A DNA stretch of 64,000 nucleotides from Aselliscus stoliczkanus (Eukaryota; Chordata; Mammalia; Chiroptera; Hipposideridae), in contig CM066740.1 in the NCBI GenBank assembly GCA_033961575.1, positions 91,867,117-91,931,116 of the forward strand, in the 5' to 3' direction. A model generated the notes under the pieces. That model was not told the DNA's origin. It worked only from the letters and a program-made list of their open reading frames with translations, and ran no database searches. The number at the start of each line of letters is the position of its first letter. The stretch's first letter is position 1. The position numbers and the translations under genes were made by a program. Below are positions 1 to 11,450 of this stretch, one piece after another.

Positions 1-112
1 TTTTTATATCAGGCCATATTCTAATATGTTTTCTAATTTTATAATGTACAGAAAGACAACAGAGGAATTTTGCATGGGAAAAAACTGTCTGCCAAACTGG
101 AGTAGCTCTTTA

Positions 113-520
113 TTTTATTTTATTTTTTTAAAGATTTTATTGGGGAATTGGGGAAGGGGAACAGATAAGTTCCTGTCCTTTTGTTCTTCAGTCTAGTTGC
201 GGAGGACGTTGCTTCACTGGCCCATGTTGGTATCGTCATTGCGCTCTTCCCGGGTGAGGCAGATGGGTCGCCGGCCTCTGGATGGCCTCTCACCGCGGGT
301 ACTGGCAGCTCGCGCTGGCTGCCGGCCACTCACTGTAGCCTATGGCAGCCCACTGCGGCAGGGGCTGCAGCCTACACCGTCTCCAGGGCTCGCAGCCCAG
401 CTCCAGGTGGAGCTGTTGTTAGCTGTGGAGGGCAGTGTCACTGGCCCTCATGTGGGATCCGAACCGGGGCCGCTGGCATCCCAAAACCAGCTCTTAACCA
501 ACGCGCCACTCGGCCTGCCC
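113..520 (-). repeat. tRNA-derived SINE, long form
   Basis: Full-length long SINE read on the - strand. The tRNA-like head lies at 520-430, with a B-box-like GGTTCGGATCC on the - strand at about 455-465. The body runs leftward and ends in an A/T-rich tail containing an AATAAAATCTTT-type sequence. A target-site duplication, tggagtagctcttta, is present at 98-112 and 521-535, so both ends are certain and the insertion is fairly recent. A near copy lies at 10548-11008. The family name is not assigned from sequence alone. Confidence 0.9.
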
Positions 521-2159
521 TGGAGTAGCTCTTTAGCTCTCTCTAATTCTTTAGTAAGTTAACTTACCAACATGTCCTCGATCCAGTAGGATTTATTCTA
601 ACAGTTCCTCCATAGCTTGTTGGCCACTTTGAACTTCTCGGAGAATCAATGTCTTGTTTGTCGCTCTAAACTAGAACAAAAAGTATTTCCTAATGGCCAG
701 GCTTTTTGTTTTATTTACTTATTTTCTGGGTGGCTAGGAACTATTTTTGAGAGAACATAATTGTGCTTCTTTCAGGTGACGCAGAAGGAAACAGTAAGTG
801 CTGTGTGTGCTCACGCCTCTCCTGGCTTACTTCCGTCCCTGCGGGCCCTTCTTCTCGTCCGTCAGCTGTGGCATTACCGCCCGGCCTGTGCCCCGAGCCC
901 ACAGCTGGACTGGCCACTGTGGACAGCCCAGTGAGGCTGACAGGGGCTGGTTAGCATTTGGGAGGATTAACTTGGACCTGTGCAGAGTATTATTTATGCC
1001 TGTCAAGTTTATAACGAATATAATTAATACATACTATGTTAACATAATTAACTTTCAGGTTCTTCTTGTATTTCACCATGAGAGCCCTGCACTTCTTTAC
1101 GTCCTGTTAGTACAAAAATACTCTCTGTATCGTGCTCGTAAGACTTCCTGCAGAGCCCGCTCATTCCCGTCACTTGCTCCTCACCGAGGCTGGCATCTGA
1201 TGGGCTTAATTAAATGATTGTCCGCATCCAGGGGTCTCCTGGTTGTGCCAGTCGGTCTCTAGACAGGACAGGAGGCGCGCAGCCCTGGGGGTGACCCGTT
1301 TGGGTGTGTGGCCCTAGGGGTGTCAGGGAGCAGGGTCGCCTCGCCACTCACTCCCACGCGCGGACCGGAAATGCCTCCCGCTCGCTCAGGAGTCTCTGCG
1401 GGCACTTTTACCTGTGAGCTGAGGGCGGATCCCTGCCCAGTTCTCCTCGGTCATTTTCCATATTGCATTACTTATCATTAAATAATTTACCTTTGGAGTT
1501 TATTAAATTGGTTTTTTTGAAAGGCAGAGGAGCCTGAGTGTGAAGGCAGGATTTTCAGTCTTCTCTCTCATTGATTCTTTCATCTTTAAAGTGATGTTCA
1601 TTAACTCTAGTCATTGTTTCTCTTTGGTATAGCTAATGCACTTAGACATGGGAAGCATTTCAAAACAAATTGAAAACCAGGGGTCTCCTGGTGTTGGTTC
1701 CCGCACAGCCGCGGAGCCCAGGGCGGCTGTCCGGGTTTGAAGCTGGCAGAGTGCCTCTCCGCTTCCTTCCTGGCTCTCTGTGGCAGCCTGTTGCCGTTGG
1801 CCGTTTTGACAGCCTTTTCATGGGTTATAGAGGCTGGCGCTGTCCCTCGCCAGGACCGAGGGCATGTTTGTACCCGATGGTGGGCGGCGGTAGAAACAAC
1901 AGCTTTGGGTGGCAAGACCCGTGTTTGGACGCTTGTCTCTTATTACTTGTCCTTGGGATCCTGAGTGGTCATTTCGTTTCTCTGAACCTCAGTCTCCAGC
2001 CTGGAAGTGAGGTCGCTCAGGCTGCCGTGAGGGATAAGTGAAATCTTGGAACCCCCAGTTGTGCGTCATGCGCCCCTATCTTCCTGTGAGCATGCCAAGG
2101 CCTTCATGGACAGAAGCTGTTGTGATGGGGCCTGCTGTGTGACAGGTGTAAGGTGTGCT

Positions 2160-2280
2160 GGCCGCATCCTGAGGAGGCAGGCGCTGTTATTCCCATTGAC
2201 AGTAAGTTCAGCCTCAGAGAGGCTGTGTTACTAGCCCGGGGCCACACAGCTGCGGACTGGAGCGAGGCTTCCGGGAGCTC
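2160..2280 (-). repeat. MIR-type ancient SINE fragment
   Basis: On the - strand this segment follows the MIR core: a 'ccacacagctg' run, then 'cctcagagag', then a 'ttattcccatt' stretch in antisense order. No target-site duplication is recognisable, as expected for an element of that age. Divergence is high and the ends are approximate. Confidence 0.6.
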
Positions 2281-3920
2281 CTGTGCTCCTGGCCGTTATT
2301 TATAAAGCTGGGTTTGCTGCTGCTTTTTCCCATAGTATTGCTTACTCCTTGATGAGAGAGAATCTGTGTCCAGATTGTACAGCTGTCACAGCCAGCGCAG
2401 AAAACTCTTGGCTGGAATAAAGATGATGAGGAAGTTTCATTTGCTGGCCTTTTGTGGTGGCGACTGGCTGGAGAACATGCCGAGAAGGAGTTAGAGGCAT
2501 GGAAAAGGACCGAGGCTGGGGGACCATAGGGTGGCTGGCTTCCCTCCTTCCTGTCCTAGAACCGTGTGGAGTAACCAGGTCTCACCGGAGCAAGTGCGTG
2601 GTCCTGGCCTGGAGAGGTGAGTGGTGGGGTGTCCTGGCGCTGTGGCCGGAACGCGATGGGTGCGCCTTAGGACACTTCTGTGTGATTCCGCGAGGTCGCG
2701 TTTTATAGTGAAAACATGGGGGATTTGAAATTACAGAGACCTTCTCTTAGGCTAAGCAGTCTCCGTATGTGTGATCCTTAGTTGTTGCCCACATAGTACA
2801 TATTGTCCCGGTTTGTTAGGCGAGGTAACAACAGGGGCAAATCAGTGGTCCTTACAAAGAGTGTCACTTACAGGCAGGCGTTGCTTCTCAAGTGCCATGC
2901 GCCTGCCTGAATTCTCACTGATAGAAGTAACCTATTTACAGAATTGCTTGGTGGAATGGTCCTCTTTGTTACTGAACATATGAAAATATTCTCCATTTGC
3001 TCATTTCTCAGAAAGCTACTTTTAAGTATTTCATTTTCAGAAACCAAAGAGCAACCTTGTGAAATCATAATTTTGTCCATAAGTAATACATAACCCAGAC
3101 AAACTATTCAAGCAATAACAGAGCAATATAAACATGTAAAACGCTTACTTAGTGTAAGCTTACTATAGTCATTCTCAGCCAGTCTTTGTGGTGAAGCACC
3201 GGGAGAAGCACTTAGAACAAGCGTGTGCCACGGGGAAGTCCTTTATTCTTAGGGCGTTAGGCCTGCAACTCTGTCTTCCGGTTTCGGAAGCAGGAAGCTT
3301 GGACGCGTCTGTGTGGTGGTTTCTCGGGCATGTGCGTAACCATGGTTACCTGGCCCCTCAGGGAGGTGCGGGGGCTTCCTCCAGGGAGCGTGTGGGGAGT
3401 GAGGGGCACGGTGGCCAGCACATGCTGGCCGCCCTGTCGACATGCCACCCTCTCCTTGTGGTTGAAGGAGGAGGAGCTGGTTTGTAGAGCACGTTCTGAA
3501 CCCACTGCCTCCTTCTCGGGGCGTGTGACAAGGATTACGAGTCTGGCAGCGGATTAAAGGAGCCCTTGTTCGCTGGCCACTCGGAGTTGTGGGAGCAGCG
3601 CAGACGGCCTCCGCGGGTGCTCAGTCGGGGCCGTGCGGGGCGCCTGGGGTTTCCTGTGAGCTGGCTTTGGGGGCTGTGCTGCATTTGTAGGGCTCTTTCC
3701 TTGCTGCCCGATCACGGCTACTCTCAGGCTTTCTCCAGGGAGGCGGCAGAAGAGGGGAAATGTGCATCCCTGATCTTCTTTTTGTGGGTGGAAGATCTTT
3801 TATTTTGATAAAATTTTCATTTAGGAGAAGCTGTGAAGATAGGATATGGCATCCTGTATATGCTTATCAGATTCAGCTTTGTCTCACTTTTTGTTCTTTC
3901 TGTCTCTCGTTCGTGTTCGC

Positions 3921-3959
3921 GCTGTCTCTCTCTCTCTCTCTCACACGCGCACACACGCA
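3921..3959. repeat. CT / CA microsatellite
   Basis: A run of CT dinucleotides passes directly into an imperfect CACACG/CA tract inside an RBM33 intron. It is a simple repeat. Confidence 0.85.
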
Positions 3960-6016
3960 TTTTTTCCCCCTAACCGTTTGAGAGTGGGTTGGAGGCAGCA
4001 CAGGTTGGAGGCGTTATTATCTCAGAAGAGACATTCTCTTGCGAAACCACAGTTTGCGTCATCAGAACTCAGAAGAGTTCACGCTGACCCGTGCTGACCC
4101 TCTGTCCCCAGGCTGTGTTCAGCTTCCGTCAGGTGGCCCAGTGGCGCCCTCGCAGCCAGCCCACGGCCCTGCACCCCAGTGACAGCCTCCATCAACCTGG
4201 GGCAGCCCCCCAGCCTTCCTTTCTTTGAGTCTGTCTGCCCTTGTCATTTTAAAGAGGAGAGGCTAAAATGTTTTGTCCGGCCTCCTGTAATTTGCACTGT
4301 CCTCATGTGCCCGCGGCCAGCGCCAGGCTGGGCCTTGCTGGCAGGGACACCCTGCGTGGGCAGTGCCGCCTCGGTGCCCCTGCCAGGAGGCGCGTCACAT
4401 CGGGCTGTCCAGTCCTCCTCGGCGACTCCAGCAAATGGGTATTTGCCAAGTGTCTCCACCGCAGTTACAGCCTTCCCTTCGTAACTGAGAAGTGATCTGT
4501 GGGAAGACACTTGGAGACAATGTAAACATCCCGCTTCTCGTCAGATGCTCACGGCTCCTAGCAAGCCTCGGTGCCTGCCTAATGGCGAGTCTCCTTTCAT
4601 ATTAATGAGCTGGGGTAGCTTCCTCTCTTCCTCACTTCCTTATTTGTCGCTTGTTTCCAGCAGCATGGGCCTTGAACTCTCACTTTATCCAGGCAGCTAT
4701 CTCTGCCATTGTTTATTCTGATGTTAGGGTGGTCCCAGATTGGCCCCCAGAGCCCCTGCACGCTGGCGCCGCCCCGGCTGGGCCCCCGCCTGCTCTGGGC
4801 ACTCCCTTCCTTCCTGCTGCGAGGTGTCGGCCTCAGCTCCGCACAGCCCTGCCTCCTCGTGGTGGAGAGTGCCCAGGCTGGCGCTGCGGGTGTCACTGCT
4901 CCCGGGCCCTCGGCCGTGTCCGTCCATCCCCAGCGGCTTCCAGAGGCAGACAAATGAGTCAGGAGGAGATGGTGCTTGGTTGGATTCTGCTGTACGTTAC
5001 ATCTCTTGAAATAGTCACTAATGAATAGAAAATAACTTTTTTGCTGTATTGTGTTCATTTTTTGAACGATTGTCATGTGAGAATTCCAAAAGGGATTGAT
5101 TACATTATCACTGTTTAAATATTAAAAGTGAGTCTCTGGACTGGGGCAGGCGAAGGCGTGCTCTTTTGGCAGGGACGGAAGTCCAGAGCTGGCAGGGAGG
5201 GGGGTCCGGCCTGCACGCCCCCCAGGACCCCTCCTCCCCATGGCCCGGGCACTGGGCACACGCGGCAGTCTGGAGCTCTAGACTGCATTTATTTCCGCAA
5301 GGCCTCCTGACAGCTGGGGCCCCAGGCGCTCACTTCCTCATCACTCACGGGGCGAGCGTCACCCATCAGGGCCGGCCATTAGGAGTGGGGTGACTGTGAT
5401 TGAGGCTGTCACAGTAGACGGGGCGGGGGCGGGGCGCTCTGTGTGCAGCTGCTCAGCAGACCAGGCGCTGTGCAGGCTCCAGTGTGTCACCGACGGGTGT
5501 GTCACCATCGCAGGTGCGAGCGACAGTGTGGGCGTTGGAGTAGTGTGATAGGGAGATCTAAGGAAGTGACTGAGTGGAGAGGGAAGTCCCTGGGTGCGGG
5601 GGCAGCGCAAGAGGAAAGCCCTTTCGGGCAGAGGGGAAAGCTCGTGCCAGCTCCTGTGGCAGCGAACCCCTGGGCAGTGTCCTGACTGCAGGAGGCCAGG
5701 AAGCAGAGAGTGAGACATGAGGTGCTGAAGGACAGCGCTGGCGCTGGAGGACCCTCCAGGAAGGGAACTGGGGGAGAAACCTGTCTGCCACAGGTGGGCG
5801 GGGCCGGGGGGCTCGGCTCCCCACTGCCTGCTCTCCGCGCTCGCTGCCTCCTGGCTGCCCCCCAGAGCCTGGGCTCCCCCCCACCCCCCGGGGGCTCGTG
5901 CCAGGAGGGCCACATCTGCCGTCTTCTGTGCAGACGGCGGCTTGTGCCATGAGGTCCCGTCAGAGGCCTAGGGCTCGGCTGTGTTTCTCCAAAGGCCAGT
6001 TCATTCTGCTTCCTGC

Positions 6017-6121
6017 TTTTTTTTTTTGAGGGCAGTGTCACTGGCCCTCGCATGTGGGACCCGAACCGGGGCCGCTGGCTTCCCAAGCCAGCGCTTAACC
6101 ACCGCGCCACTCGGCCGGTCC
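6017..6121 (-). repeat. tRNA-derived SINE, short form
   Basis: About 105 bp comprising only the tRNA-like head and an A-tail (seen as poly-T at 6017-6028 on the + strand). A near-perfect duplication flanks it (tcattctgcttcctg at 6001-6015, tcattctggttccta at 6122-6136). The body and AATAAA tail of the long form are absent, so the family has a genuine short version rather than this being a random truncation. Confidence 0.85.
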
Positions 6122-6779
6122 TCATTCTGGTTCCTAACAATTTTCCCAAACCTAACTTGTCTCGGCGAATGTTGAGAGAGGGCACTTAAGTGTCTGTGCC
6201 CTGTCGGCACCATACTGGCAAACCCAGTGTGCGTGCCAGCCCAGTGCTGTCCTTTCAGGAAGCCCGAGCGCTCGCCAGGTGTGTCTGAGGGTCTCTTCCA
6301 CCTGAGGGTTTTGTCCCGGTGCAGCCCGTGTGGCCCGGTTACCTGCACTTCAGGCTTACGCTGTTCACACGTTCTGTGCGCTCGTCCGATGTAAGGCAGC
6401 TGCAGCGCAGAGACCAGATGAACGCTGCGAAGGGCAGATGTGCTCACACCGTCGCAGTTAACTGGGGACTTGACCCAGGACTGGGAAGAGAATGTCGGCC
6501 TGCTGCTTTTCCTTTTACCTTTTCTCCTTCCCGTATTTATATTTAGAAACTTGGTGCAGCGTGCATCTCATTTACCATCCAGATTCTGAGCGAGCTTGTG
6601 AAGATTACGGGGCCAGGCAGCATTGTTGTGGGTAATAGAAACCTGTGCCGTGAGGTCTGGAGCTCGGTGGCATTGCCGTGACAGTGACGGGGCCTTATCG
6701 GAAGGAGAATTCCTAAGAGGCAGCCCGGGACCCTAACCACTGTCCTTCTGTGTGTCCTGACAATGTTATCTGTCCTCTC

Positions 6780-7960
6780 AGTGCTGAGTATCAAATGTCT
6801 GTCACGAGTACAGAAATTAATTTAATGTCACCTGAAGACATGCAATTAATCTTTTAGAGGTTTTCATAATACCTTTACAGAAAGAGTTGCCAGTTTGGCG
6901 GATTTGGATTTTGGGGTTTAGAAGAAGATAAGGAAAATTAATTTTTCATCAGGGTTAATACAAGCTAGCAGGGCCACAAAGGCGGAGAAAAATGGTTGGG
7001 GAATTTGTCAAGTGTTGTCACTCTAGAATAATGCTGCTTAGCGCCTGATAGGTGTAATCAAGAGTTGAGATTTCTATAGAGAGGGATTAATCAATTTGCT
7101 CACGAGTGAATGCAAGTCAGTGATATCACTTTTTCACGGGGTTTAAGAACGAAAATAAGATTTGATCTGTCAAATTGCAAGATGCCCTGACAGTATCAAT
7201 GGGCCTCTTTATCTGTACATTTAAACCATTTGTTATAAATATATTTGTCCTGCTAATGGTTGGCGACTGCAAACCGCATTGTTTGTAATGATTAAGCTGA
7301 TAAAAAGTATTCCCTAAGCTTGCTTAATTCAGGTAGTGCCTCTTATATTTAAGAAAACTACTCTAAAAATACATTTTTCTAGTAGTCATTAAAAGGTAAT
7401 CATTAGTGCATAAAAAACCAACAAAATATTTCCGGTTTGGTCTAAGATAGGCCAAACTTCTCATCTGTTTTGGAGGAAGTGAAAGAGATTTAAAACCCCA
7501 TCTAAACACTGCTATGTAAGGAATTCAAAAGTGAACTGTGTCCCTCCCCGGTCCCCAAACTCACTTGTCAAGTGAACTTAATATTTGGAATAAATAGAGT
7601 GTAATCTGCCATTTATGCACTACCGGTGACTTCCTTACATTAACATGCCAGGTTTCTGAAATTCTGAATTTGAATCGATGGTATTGTTGAATTTGCCTAA
7701 GTACAAACCATTTTAGGATCTCTTTCAGTGCGGTAACTATATGCGTAAGGTATAGAAGACCCTAAATGAACAGGTGGCTTCAGCTCGCTGGGCTGTCATT
7801 CATGTGTAGGTATAAACATACATTCCTGCCACAGGCTCCCCGTGAAGTTTGACTCTTTCCTAGTGCTAACTGGAATAACTCTGGAATTTAAAATTTTCCT
7901 AAGATTTAGCTTTTCATTGTGCTAATTTAAAAGAGAAGCAATTACTCTCTCAGTTGGAGA
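6780..7960. promoter_or_regulatory. candidate conserved non-coding element in RBM33 intron
   Basis: About 1.2 kb of AT-rich, CpG-poor, repeat-free sequence with no ORF, unlike the GC-rich intron around it. It contains homeodomain-type motifs (AATTAAT near 6844), an OTX-like GGATTA at 7084-7089 followed by TTAATCAATTTG, and long stretches without simple-repeat character. Introns beside developmental genes often host their enhancers, and RBM33 neighbours SHH in many vertebrates. Conservation itself was not measured, so the call is inference. Confidence 0.45.
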
Positions 7961-9211
7961 AAAGCCCCACACTTTGGTTTTCTCACAGTGAAATCACTTG
8001 TTCCTTATATCTGGGCTTGTGCTCAGCGTGTTTTCAGAGCGATGCAGAAACGCAGCAGTGGGTCCCCTTTCCTTTAAGGCACCTGCGCGGTGGGGGCCCG
8101 GTGTCCTGGGTGAGTGGGCCCGGCCTTCTCACTTGTAAAATGAGGGTGACCGTGTTTACTGGGAGGAGGGTTGAGGGACACGTCTGTGCAGACCCAGCAC
8201 ACGTCCCGTCGTGCTGCACACGCTCCGCACCTCGCGTGAGTGGAAATGGCTTTAACGCCCTTGGCAGTAAGGCCCTGGGAGCACCCTGGGAACGTGTTAC
8301 TCAGCTTATTGGGTCATGTGCAGCCTCGGGAGGGACACGCGTGGTCTGGAGTGGAAGCGGCCCAGGGCTCACCCAGGGCTTGCTTGCACTTTGCAGGAAG
8401 CAGTGGCCCTGAGAGTCTCCCTAAAATTGGACAGTCATCCTCATAATCCTGGCCTGAAACACCCCATTCTGTGTCTGTCATTGACTTAATGCCATCTGGC
8501 CGCTCTGTGCCCGAGTCTGTTCCCTGTGCCGAGGATGCCGTGGTGAGCAGGGACCACGACATGCTGCTCTGAAGACAGAGAAAGCAGTTCCGTGGCCCAG
8601 GGGCCTCCGGACTGGGAGTACTGGGGCAGGGCGGCTCCTGGAGTGGGCAGGCCAGGCCAGAGCTGGCAGGCCCCCCACGCAGGCAGAAGCGGGAGAAAGA
8701 GGGGCCCCGAGCCTGTGTGCTGGAGGGAGTCCCAGTACAAGAGGAGGCCCAGGGCCACAGGCGTAACCCCCGCTGTGGGCCTCCCCGCACACAGCCCGCC
8801 TGGTCCTTCCAGGCGTGCTCCTCTGAGAGCCCTAAGCGGAGAGGCCCTTTGTGACCCCTGTATTTCTGAACTTTAAATGGGGACCAAGCCTACATAAAAA
8901 AGTAAGCTTTTCTCAAAAGGAAATAATAGTTTAGAACTTTGTTTTTCAGGATTCTTACCTGACATGAGTATGGCCAGACATAAATTGATCACAGTCTCTC
9001 TTATCCAAAATAACAATGAAGAGAATTTTTATTTGGGATGTTTATTGAGTAAATGTTTATGTTCACAGATCGCAGTTTAAGAATCATCAAGTTACCACAG
9101 CGTTACATATTTATCGCCCAAATATCTGTACACAATTTTGTGTATCTTAAAATAGGCCAGTAGTAATATCCTGCTTTTGATACAAGCTCTCCTTTTAAAC
9201 GTCCAGCTGCT

Positions 9212-9322
9212 GGGCCGGCCGAGTGGCGCGTTGGTTGGTAGCTCACGTGGGAGGCCAGCGGCACCGGTTCGGATCCCACATGTGAGGGCCGGTGACATTA
9301 CCCTCAGAAAAAATAAGTAAAA
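9212..9322 (+). repeat. tRNA-derived SINE, short form
   Basis: A ~110 bp SINE in + orientation, with the head starting gggccggccgagtggcgcg, a B-box-like GGTTCGGATCC and a short A-rich tail. It is flanked by the perfect duplication gtccagctgct at 9201-9211 and 9323-9333. It shares its head with the copies at 113-520, 6017-6121, 9592-9700 and 10548-11008. Confidence 0.9.
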
Positions 9323-9591
9323 GTCCAGCTGCTCTCTAGAACACCTTGATTTTCGCTTTGGACCGGAACGAAAGCAGTTCCGGAATGCTCGCCCTCCCTC
9401 CCATTGTGTATGTGGGGACTGTTCTCCCCGGGCCACATGGACTGGCTGGTTACTCTGCACACAACACCCCGTCTTCTGCTGCACACTCATAACGCTACCA
9501 ACCTGGAGGTGGCCTTGTTAGTGTCACCATGACCTTCAGTCACAGTGTGTTTACTATTAATTGACAGTGGCTATAATCTAGGATCTTGCTA

Positions 9592-9700
9592 CTTTTTTTT
9601 TTTTTTTGAGGGCGGTGTCACTGGTCCTCATATGTGGGGCCCGAACCGGGGCCGCTGGCTTCCTAAGCCAGCGCTTAACCACCGCCCTACTCGGCCAGCC
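9592..9700 (-). repeat. tRNA-derived SINE, short form
   Basis: Short SINE in - orientation with a poly-T stretch at 9592-9607 and the tRNA-like head ending near 9700. Short similar flanks (gctact) are compatible with a target-site duplication. It is nearly identical in structure to the copy at 6017-6121. Confidence 0.85.
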
Positions 9701-10289
9701 CGCTACTCTAACCTTTTTTAAAGCACATTCGGACCTACTTGGTTCTTTAAAGTACGATCTACTGTTTATTGATTTACTCAATAAATATTCTGTGCTGTCT
9801 GTGTGCACAAGAACTTTTGGCTTGGTGACCAAAACAGACGGGTCTAAACGATGGGTTTCTGTAGACATTTACAAGTTAGCTTGTGCTGTGGGGAGCCTGG
9901 AACTTGCACCTAGTCAGGTGAGCTTCCGGGAGTGTTATTTAGACCCCCAGAAAGCAGTAAAAGGGAAGACTTTCCCAGAGAGCTAACTACCACACAGGCC
10001 AGCCAGTGAGGTGGGCAGGGGCTGGGCAACATCAGCAGGCCATTGTGTGACCGAGCCGTGTGTGGGGCTTTGTGGCCAGTGCCACCTGCATGTAACACAT
10101 GGCCCCTTGTGGGAGCTGCGGCTCGTGCGAAGCATCAGCCCACGGGAAACACGCTTTTCAGGGCAGTGTGGCTTCACTTGTGCACAGTGACTTTATGAAT
10201 CTTGGGCTAACACGACATCAGCAGGATTTTGGATAAAGTAACAAATGGTGGGTCACTGGCTCTTAAGAAAGATGGGGATATGTGGTATA

Positions 10290-10523
10290 CCAGGGGAGCC
10301 AAAAAGTGTACACAAATGGACACTTTGGTCAGTGTGACTCAAGCAGTAGTTCGCCATCATCTGAAGTGTCTGACATTGATGGGAACCACTTTGAGCACCT
10401 CTTGTCATTGCAGAAGTCAAACATGACTTGTAGTCATCTTTTGTTACCGGTATATATTGAGTGTTACAATTGTAATAGTTTTTTCCTTTCTTAAAATGTG
10501 TGTACATGTTTTGGCACCCTCTG
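10290..10523 (+). mobile_element. miniature mariner-like DNA transposon relic
   Basis: A ~234 bp element with imperfect terminal inverted repeats. The left end begins about 10290 (CAGGGGAGCCAAAAAGTG...) and the right end, read on the other strand from 10523, begins CAGAGGGTGCCAAAACATG. Both ends abut TA dinucleotides, the mariner/Tc1 target. The interior keeps a reading frame with the peptide GNHFEHLL (about 10378-10403), resembling the C-terminal HFEHLL signature of mariner transposases. It is therefore an internally deleted, non-autonomous derivative with no catalytic domain. A long SINE begins 24 bp downstream. Confidence 0.7.
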
Positions 10524-10547
10524 TATATCCTTTTAACATTTTTCAGC

Positions 10548-11008
10548 TTTTTTTTTTTTAAAGATTTTATTGGGGAATTGGGGGAGGGGAACAGCATTGG
10601 GGAATCGGGGAAGGGGAACAGACAAGTTGCTGTCCTTTTGTTCTTCAGTCTAGTTGTGGAGGACGTCGCTTCACTGGCCCATGTTGGTATCATCATTGCG
10701 CTCTTCCCGGATGAGGCAGATTGGTCGCTGGCCTCTGGACAGCCACTCACGGTGGCTCTTGGCAGCTCACACTGGCTGCCAGACACTCACACTGGCTGCC
10801 GGCCGCTCACTGTAGCCCATGGCAGCCCACTGCAGCAGGGGCTGCAGCTATGCCATCCTGGGGCTCGCACAGCCCAGCTCCAGGTGGAGCTGTTGTTCAC
10901 CATTTTAGCTGTAGAGGGCAGTGTCACTGGTCCGCATATGTGGGATCCGAACCTGGGCCGCTGGCTTCCCAAAACCAGCTCTTAACCAACGCGCCACTCG
11001 GCCGGCCC
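10548..11008 (-). repeat. tRNA-derived SINE, long form with internal duplications
   Basis: Long SINE in - orientation, with its head at about 11008 and tail at 10548. It is longer than the copy at 113-520 for two reasons. The tail block containing ggggaattgggg...ggggaacag is tandemly duplicated (about 10571-10621), and a short cactggctgcc block is repeated (about 10769-10801). I did not find a convincing target-site duplication. Confidence 0.88.
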
Positions 11009-11243
11009 AACTACAGACTTCTTTAGTGGGAACAATAATCAAGGATCTTAAAGTGTTTTTAATTTCAAAAGTGTTACTGAACCCAAGCACTGCCAGATGA
11101 GAAATTTTCCTGTGGCTCTGATAAAACAACAGGTTGGTTTTCCCGTGTTTGATCGCTTGCGTGTCGTTTGAAACGAGCCAGTGCTGGGGAGTGATGCCTG
11201 GCTGTGCGGTTCCTGACCGGAGTGCTGCCTGTTCTTTCTGCAG

Positions 11244-11450
11244 GGAGGAGAGAGCGACTGCCTTTTTCATCCCGAGGGCCAGCCCCAGCGGCTGCCCCAG
11301 CCCCCGGAAGTGAGGCAGCAGCCTGTCCGCAAGGTGACGCTGACCAAGGGGTCCCTTCAGCAGCCCCAGCACCTGCCCATGGGGGTCCACATGCACTCGG
11401 CTGGCCCTCCAGGCATTAAGAACATCCCAGGACTCCATCCGGCCAAGAAG
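11244..11450 (+). CDS. RBM33: RBM33 coding exon, upstream of the RRM
   Basis: This 207 bp exon is in phase 0 at both ends and encodes 69 residues. It contains the recognisable RBM33 segments QPQRLPQPPEVRQQP and GIKNIPGLHPAKK. The acceptor is a pyrimidine tract ending ttctttctgcag and the donor is AAG|gtatgc. It is proline- and glutamine-rich, presumably disordered, and sits just N-terminal to the C-terminal RNA-recognition fold. RBM33 is a nuclear RNA-binding protein reported to promote export of GC-rich mRNAs and to act with the m6A demethylase ALKBH5. That function is family knowledge and is not visible here. Confidence 0.93.

Larger units (their letters stand above)
1..11243 (+). other. 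RBM33: RBM33 intron, 3' part (gene enters from the left edge)
   Basis: This stretch precedes the first recognisable RBM33 exon, so I read it as the 3' part of an intron. No translated segment resembles the upstream glutamine/proline-rich RBM33 exons I know. It holds five tRNA-derived SINE copies, a miniature mariner-like element, one MIR-type fragment, a CT/CA microsatellite and, at about 6780-7960, an AT-rich unique stretch treated separately. The remainder (roughly 530-2160, 2290-3920, 3960-6000 and 7960-9210) shows nothing I can name. An unrecognised cassette exon cannot be excluded. Confidence 0.75.

Noticed and set aside
4113..4170. Possible extra RBM33 exon after a cccccag-like acceptor
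   Set aside because: Translation in any frame does not resemble RBM33, and no good donor follows with conserved sequence.
5718..5745. RE1/REST-like half-sites GGTGCTGAA and GGACAGCGC
   Set aside because: Both halves are present but in an order and orientation that do not form a canonical RE1.
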